Of a DNA stretch of 64,000 nt, positions 60,483-64,000 are shown in pieces (within the stretch, counting starts at the first letter, position 1; the number at the start of each line of letters is the position of its first letter). This DNA comes from Gracilaria domingensis. Lineage: Eukaryota; Rhodophyta; Florideophyceae; Gracilariales; Gracilariaceae. The position numbers and the translations under genes were made by a program. The stretch is from NCBI GenBank assembly GCA_022539475.1, contig VCMS01000248.1, forward strand, positions 62,001 to 126,000, in the 5' to 3' direction. The notes below the pieces were generated by a model. The model was not told the DNA's origin, made no database searches, and was given only the letters and a program-made list of their open reading frames with translations.

Positions 60483-61375
60483 ATGTCGAACGGATACGTG
60501 AAGGATGAGGAGCTGTTGGCGCTGTTGGAGGGGAAGGAGGTACCGCCGACGCCGTCACCAAAGCGGGAAGAGGACGTGATTACGGCGGCTGGTCGGATGT
60601 CGCAGAAGAAGGAAGTGGCCGATGAAGGAAAGAAGTGTGAGGCGAGGAGAGGGGATGGTGATGAGGTGGAGCAGGGAGTAGAATTGGAGGTGGAGGGGGT
60701 CGCAATGGAGAGAAGGGGTGCGGTGCATCTGAGTCAGTTAGAGGTTGGAGACCAGATAGAGAGTGGGGGCGGAGAGGGTGAGAGGGAGATGCGGTTTGTG
60801 GGGGAGATGAAGGCGAGGGTGGGGATGTTGGGGTTGGTGATGAAGGAGCGACTGGACGATGGAATTGTGGAGATTGTAACGGAAATGGGGGTGTGGTGCT
60901 GAGTGGGGGTGGTAGTGGTGTTTCGGTTGAGGCGATTTCGAGCCTGCGGAATTCGTTGTCGGTATTGGGAGTGGAGATGAGGAATCATGTGTATGGGATA
61001 GTGGAGTGTGCGGGAAGGGAGGTTGGAGAGTTGCGGGAGGAGAATAGGGTTCTGAACGAGAGGTTGGACGTGCTGGAGAAGGAGGTGAAGGAGCTGGGCA
61101 AGAGGCAAAGATTGGTGGAAGAGGAGGCGGTGAAAGGAGGTGTGGAGGGAAAGACGGAGAACGGAAGTGTGGGAAGGGCGGCGGTGCAGAAGGGGTCCCC
61201 TGTGACACCGAAGACAAAGGGTGATGGGGTTGGGGATGGGAAGAGCCGTCTGAAGAAGAGGCGTAAGGAGATGGAGAAGGTGGTGGAGGAGGTGCCGCGG
61301 GAGGGAGTCGGAGCTCCGGTGGTGACTGGGTTTAGGAGTGCGGCGGAGGTAGCGCGGACTGCGAAGGGATTCTGA
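60483..61375 (+). CDS. Coiled-coil protein of unknown function, frameshifted at a G run
   Basis: The ATG at 60483 opens an acidic protein (SNGYVKDEELLALLEGKEV). At a run of five G (60887-60891) the first frame soon stops, while the next frame continues naturally as VLSGGGSGVSVEAISSLRN. A long coiled coil follows (EVGELREENRVLNERLDVLE), then a Lys/Arg-rich segment (KSRLKKRRKEMEKVVEE) to 61375. Together they give about 295 residues. The homopolymer at the break favours a sequencing error. No family is recognised. The Pro/Ser-rich frames on the opposite strand are by-products of the purine bias. Confidence 0.5.
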
Positions 61376-62722
61376 GGGGACAGGAGGAGAGAAGGATGGG
61401 AGGGATGTGAAGCCGTTTTGGGGCGAGGCGGGTGTACGAGAAGGGGGAGAGTTGTCCACCTGACTTCTACAAAATGACGTTTGCGGAGACGGAGAGAGAG
61501 GATGCGAACGCGTGATGGGCGAGAAATGGGTAAAGAGCGGGGGTGGTGTGGACTGGGAAGAAGTGATGGGATGATTGAGGTGGGATGAGTTGCGATTGGC
61601 ATTGCAACATGGGAGAAAATGGAAACACAAACTAGCACGAGTGCAGTTTTGAGAGAGGGTCGCGGAAAAGAGTGAATGGGGTGGTGCGGCGAAGTAGAAC
61701 TTCTACAAAAACTAGGGGACCCAAGAACTAAACTGCGCGAAATGGAATTTAATATTCCAAAATTTCTTAATTTTTTGAGTGCCAGCCTCTGCCACCCCCT
61801 CGCGCGCCCCGAATAGCCCCAAAACTAGCTTAGTTTCCAAAGCGAACAGACTATATTCCACTTTGCAGAACACAGACGTAGCGCCTTGTTTGACTAAGCT
61901 GCCTTTTCGGTCGTCCCCTTGTGCGAGGCGGCCCACGACAATGGCACTGTGGACATCGTGGGCAAAAGCCACAAGTTATGCAGGCTTTTTGCTTGTGTGG
62001 GCACGAGACCATGAGATAAGGAGTTAGGGGACAAGAGATCACTCGAGCTGGCCGGAGATGATTGGAACTTGCGTCCGGAAGGACAAGCTAAGCTTTTTCA
62101 GACTAATACCCTTGATACATGAAATGAATTTCTAGACAGATCAATAATTTTGAATAAATCTATCGATGTACTTTTTTGCTTCTTGGAGTCCAAAACTTTA
62201 GCATCTGTGAGGTTGGTTCAAGATGTTGGAGGAGGTTCTTCTCCTCGAATCATGTTCAAAATTAGTAGAATGGTCGAAAAGACACCAATAAACACTTCAG
62301 TGAAAAAAGGAACGAGATTGCTTTAAAGCGCAAATTTATAGAAACTGGATGTGTAACATGGGGGGTGTCCGTTCTATCGCAAATTGCGTGTTAATATTAT
62401 GATGACCAATGGCCATTCATTGGTTTTGTACGTGATGGACAGTATCTACCTTCCCGGCAAGGGTAATGTTGAACACAGGCTAATGTTGAACACTTAGAAC
62501 ATCAGGAGAGAACTCCTTTTGTAGCCTGCATTAGCCTCGCTTTAACCGAAGCCAATTGGCCTCAGAAGCTATAGCTAGGCAAATCTCGTCATGAGTAGCT
62601 CGCTCAATGCAAAAAACGCGCCACTTTCAAACGAGAAGGTGTATGCCCACATCTTCTCCGTCATCTGGGTGTCATTCTTTGAAAGTCGCTGAGCATTTCA
62701 AACGCAAAGCGCGCCAACTACG
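61376..62722. other. Intergenic, no gene seen
   Basis: Short overlapping frames of up to 86 codons occur at 61712-62042 on both strands, with no motif. The rest is AT-rich and featureless. Confidence 0.5.
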
Positions 62723-63117
62723 ATGCGAACTCTGACACTATATAAACAATGGCGCTTAAACGCAGGAAGTACCGAACAATGTACTGTGATGCGAGCTTTA
62801 CAACATGGTGACCATCTCTATGCGCCGCCAAACACAGGAAAAAAAAACAGGAAAGCATTTCATCGCACTGTGCGCATTCAAAAACAGAAAGCTATAAGTC
62901 TTCTTGACGCAAAGACTCTAATTCGCAGTATTTCTCGAGCGACAAACTTATCAGTCGGCACCGTCGCAAGCATCAAGTCTTCCATGCAAGAGTGTGCGAA
63001 TAAAAAAGTTCCTTACGATGACAGCGGCCACGAAATTACGCAAGGACGCCCGACAGTTCTCAGCTACCACGAGGAGCGCACTATTGTGGCAAGGCTAGAA
63101 GAAGTCGCCAATCTGTA
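62723..63117 (+). pseudogene. Transposase-like helix-turn-helix N-terminus cut by an LTR
   Basis: The ATG at 62723 opens a basic protein with a helix-turn-helix-like segment (LIRSISRATNLSVGTVASIK) and GRPTVLSYHEERTIVARLEE. This GRP[T]-L-[S/T]-x-x-EE wording is common just before the catalytic domain of eukaryotic DDE transposases. The frame ends abruptly at 63116, where the sequence becomes TGTAGAGCAAACC, the terminus of an LTR. The catalytic domain is missing here, and the stop codon belongs to the LTR. Confidence 0.6.
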
Positions 63118-64000
63118 GAGCAAACCCCTGCGACTAGCGCAATGGGGAGACCTCCACTAGGATGTCCGAGTCCCACTCCCTAATAGGGCAGACTCAGCAG
63201 AAGAGCCCTCTGTCCGTACTCGTGTCGAGTGACAAGCCGGGTGTAAGACCGGAGACGGTGCCTGGATATACCTACAGAGGTGAAAACAGAGAAGGAAATA
63301 GTGACCAAAAGTGGTGAGGAAACCCAGAGAAAGGGGGAAAGAAAGGGGAAAGGAACCGAGATCCCTCCAGGCAAACCAACCCAGAGCGGAGCAAGGCCCG
63401 TGCCAACCGGCGGAAACAGGGCCGGAAGCGGAGCGACACACCACAGTGGTGCCGAAATAAACCCAATACTGGGGCGGAAACGATACCCAAACCAGGGGAA
63501 ACAAACAGAAAGAATGTGCCTCACAGGGACACGCAGTGTACAAAACGGAGCAAACAACAAACAGAAACAACAAACAAAAACAACGATAACAACAGAAATA
63601 TACCTGGTAAGGGTTTCTAGGTGATCCTGAGGGGATAGTTATGCAAGAACCACACGTGGTTACCGGCCCGAGGGGGATGTAAACCTACGAAGGTTGCATG
63701 AACTAGAACCAAGCCTTGGGTTGAAGAAGGCGGCTTCAGTTGGCCATTTACTTAGAGGCTCAAGGGTGCGATCACCCGAGCATGTATACTACTACTACAG
63801 TAACCGACAACTACGGTGCACACCTCCCGAGGTCCGTACAGGTGGACAACCCACTGTCAGGGTGCCAGATACTTCCCAGCGGGGATGGCACAAATATCTA
63901 AATGCCAGATCCACCACGTGGACTACTACAATACCTACCAATAGGTTGCAATATCCAATCCACCTAGCAAGGTTCCACAGAACACACAAGAATTCTCCCA
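63114..64000 (-). mobile_element. LTR of a second retroelement of the same family, inverted, running off the window
   Basis: Read on the minus strand, this segment is colinear with the 3' LTR at 11280-12112. Shared blocks include GTTTCCTCACCAC, CACCTCTGTAGGTATA, ACAGAGGGCTCT and TGTACGGACC. It ends in TTGCTCTACA, the inverse of the other LTR's start. About 890 bp are visible, and roughly 170 bp more should lie beyond 64000. It is the 3' LTR of an element whose body lies to the right, or a solo LTR. The open frames inside it are not genes. Confidence 0.75.

Noticed and set aside
60734-61638. Long Pro/Ser-rich minus-strand ORFs (up to 298 codons)
   Set aside because: They mirror the purine-rich coding strand of the coiled-coil gene. 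Low complexity, no domain.
63157-63624. ORFs of 114-138 codons at the right end
   Set aside because: They lie within the LTR; composition bias, no conserved domain.

Overview
This is eukaryotic nuclear DNA, most likely from a red alga of the florideophyte type (inference). Genes are compact and almost all single-exon. The only intron I can place is a 70-nt GT-AG intron in a metacaspase gene. A lumen-targeted photosystem protease (CtpA) points to a plastid-bearing organism. Housekeeping genes sit between decayed retroelements and accessory genes. Several open reading frames begin at TTG or GTG; for these I chose the first in-frame ATG.

Layout. 1-1663: flanking DNA with a short-motif repeat cluster and one ambiguous base (1288). 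1664-12112: a frameshifted Ty3/gypsy chromovirus (gag, protease, RT, RNase H, integrase, chromodomain) with an antisense accessory gene and a 3' LTR starting right after a polypurine tract. 12986-13495: an interrupted zinc-finger ORF. 14340-18568: a TIR / NB-ARC / WD40 immune-receptor-like gene broken by one in-frame TAG and one frameshift. 18906-22100: CtpA and a cytochrome-b5-reductase-like protein. 22101-24779: no gene, but a MITE-like element. 24780-34152: VPS37, RCL1, a multi-pass class 3 lipase and exocyst Sec10. 34153-40671: two unrecognised disordered proteins separated by GC-rich or empty DNA. 41439-48038: metacaspase, SNU23, prolyl oligopeptidase, and a second metacaspase-like protein whose catalytic-cysteine position is altered. 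48994-50715: a glutathionyl-hydroquinone-reductase pseudogene between two long palindromes. 51143-55061: an unusual ParB-like protein running into a 2OG-Fe(II)-oxygenase-like reading frame interrupted by stops. 55326-57143: two convergent HAD phosphatase paralogues, one decayed. 57770-61375: a ketopantoate-reductase-like protein, a cytosolic ribulose-phosphate epimerase with a one-base frameshift, tandem ~125-bp repeats, and a coiled-coil protein. 62723-64000: a transposase-like N-terminus cut off by the LTR of a second element of the same family as the first, in the opposite orientation and running off the window.

How the genes fit together. The conserved genes cover endosomal sorting (VPS37), exocytosis (Sec10), rRNA processing (RCL1), splicing (SNU23), thylakoid maintenance (CtpA) and the pentose phosphate pathway (RPE). 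They form no operon-like unit. The most unusual content is the TIR/NB-ARC/WD40 gene, the ParB/2OG-oxygenase locus, the altered metacaspase next to a normal one, and the antisense gene inside the retroelement. Many breaks are single stops or single-base shifts, so decay and draft-assembly error both have to be considered.
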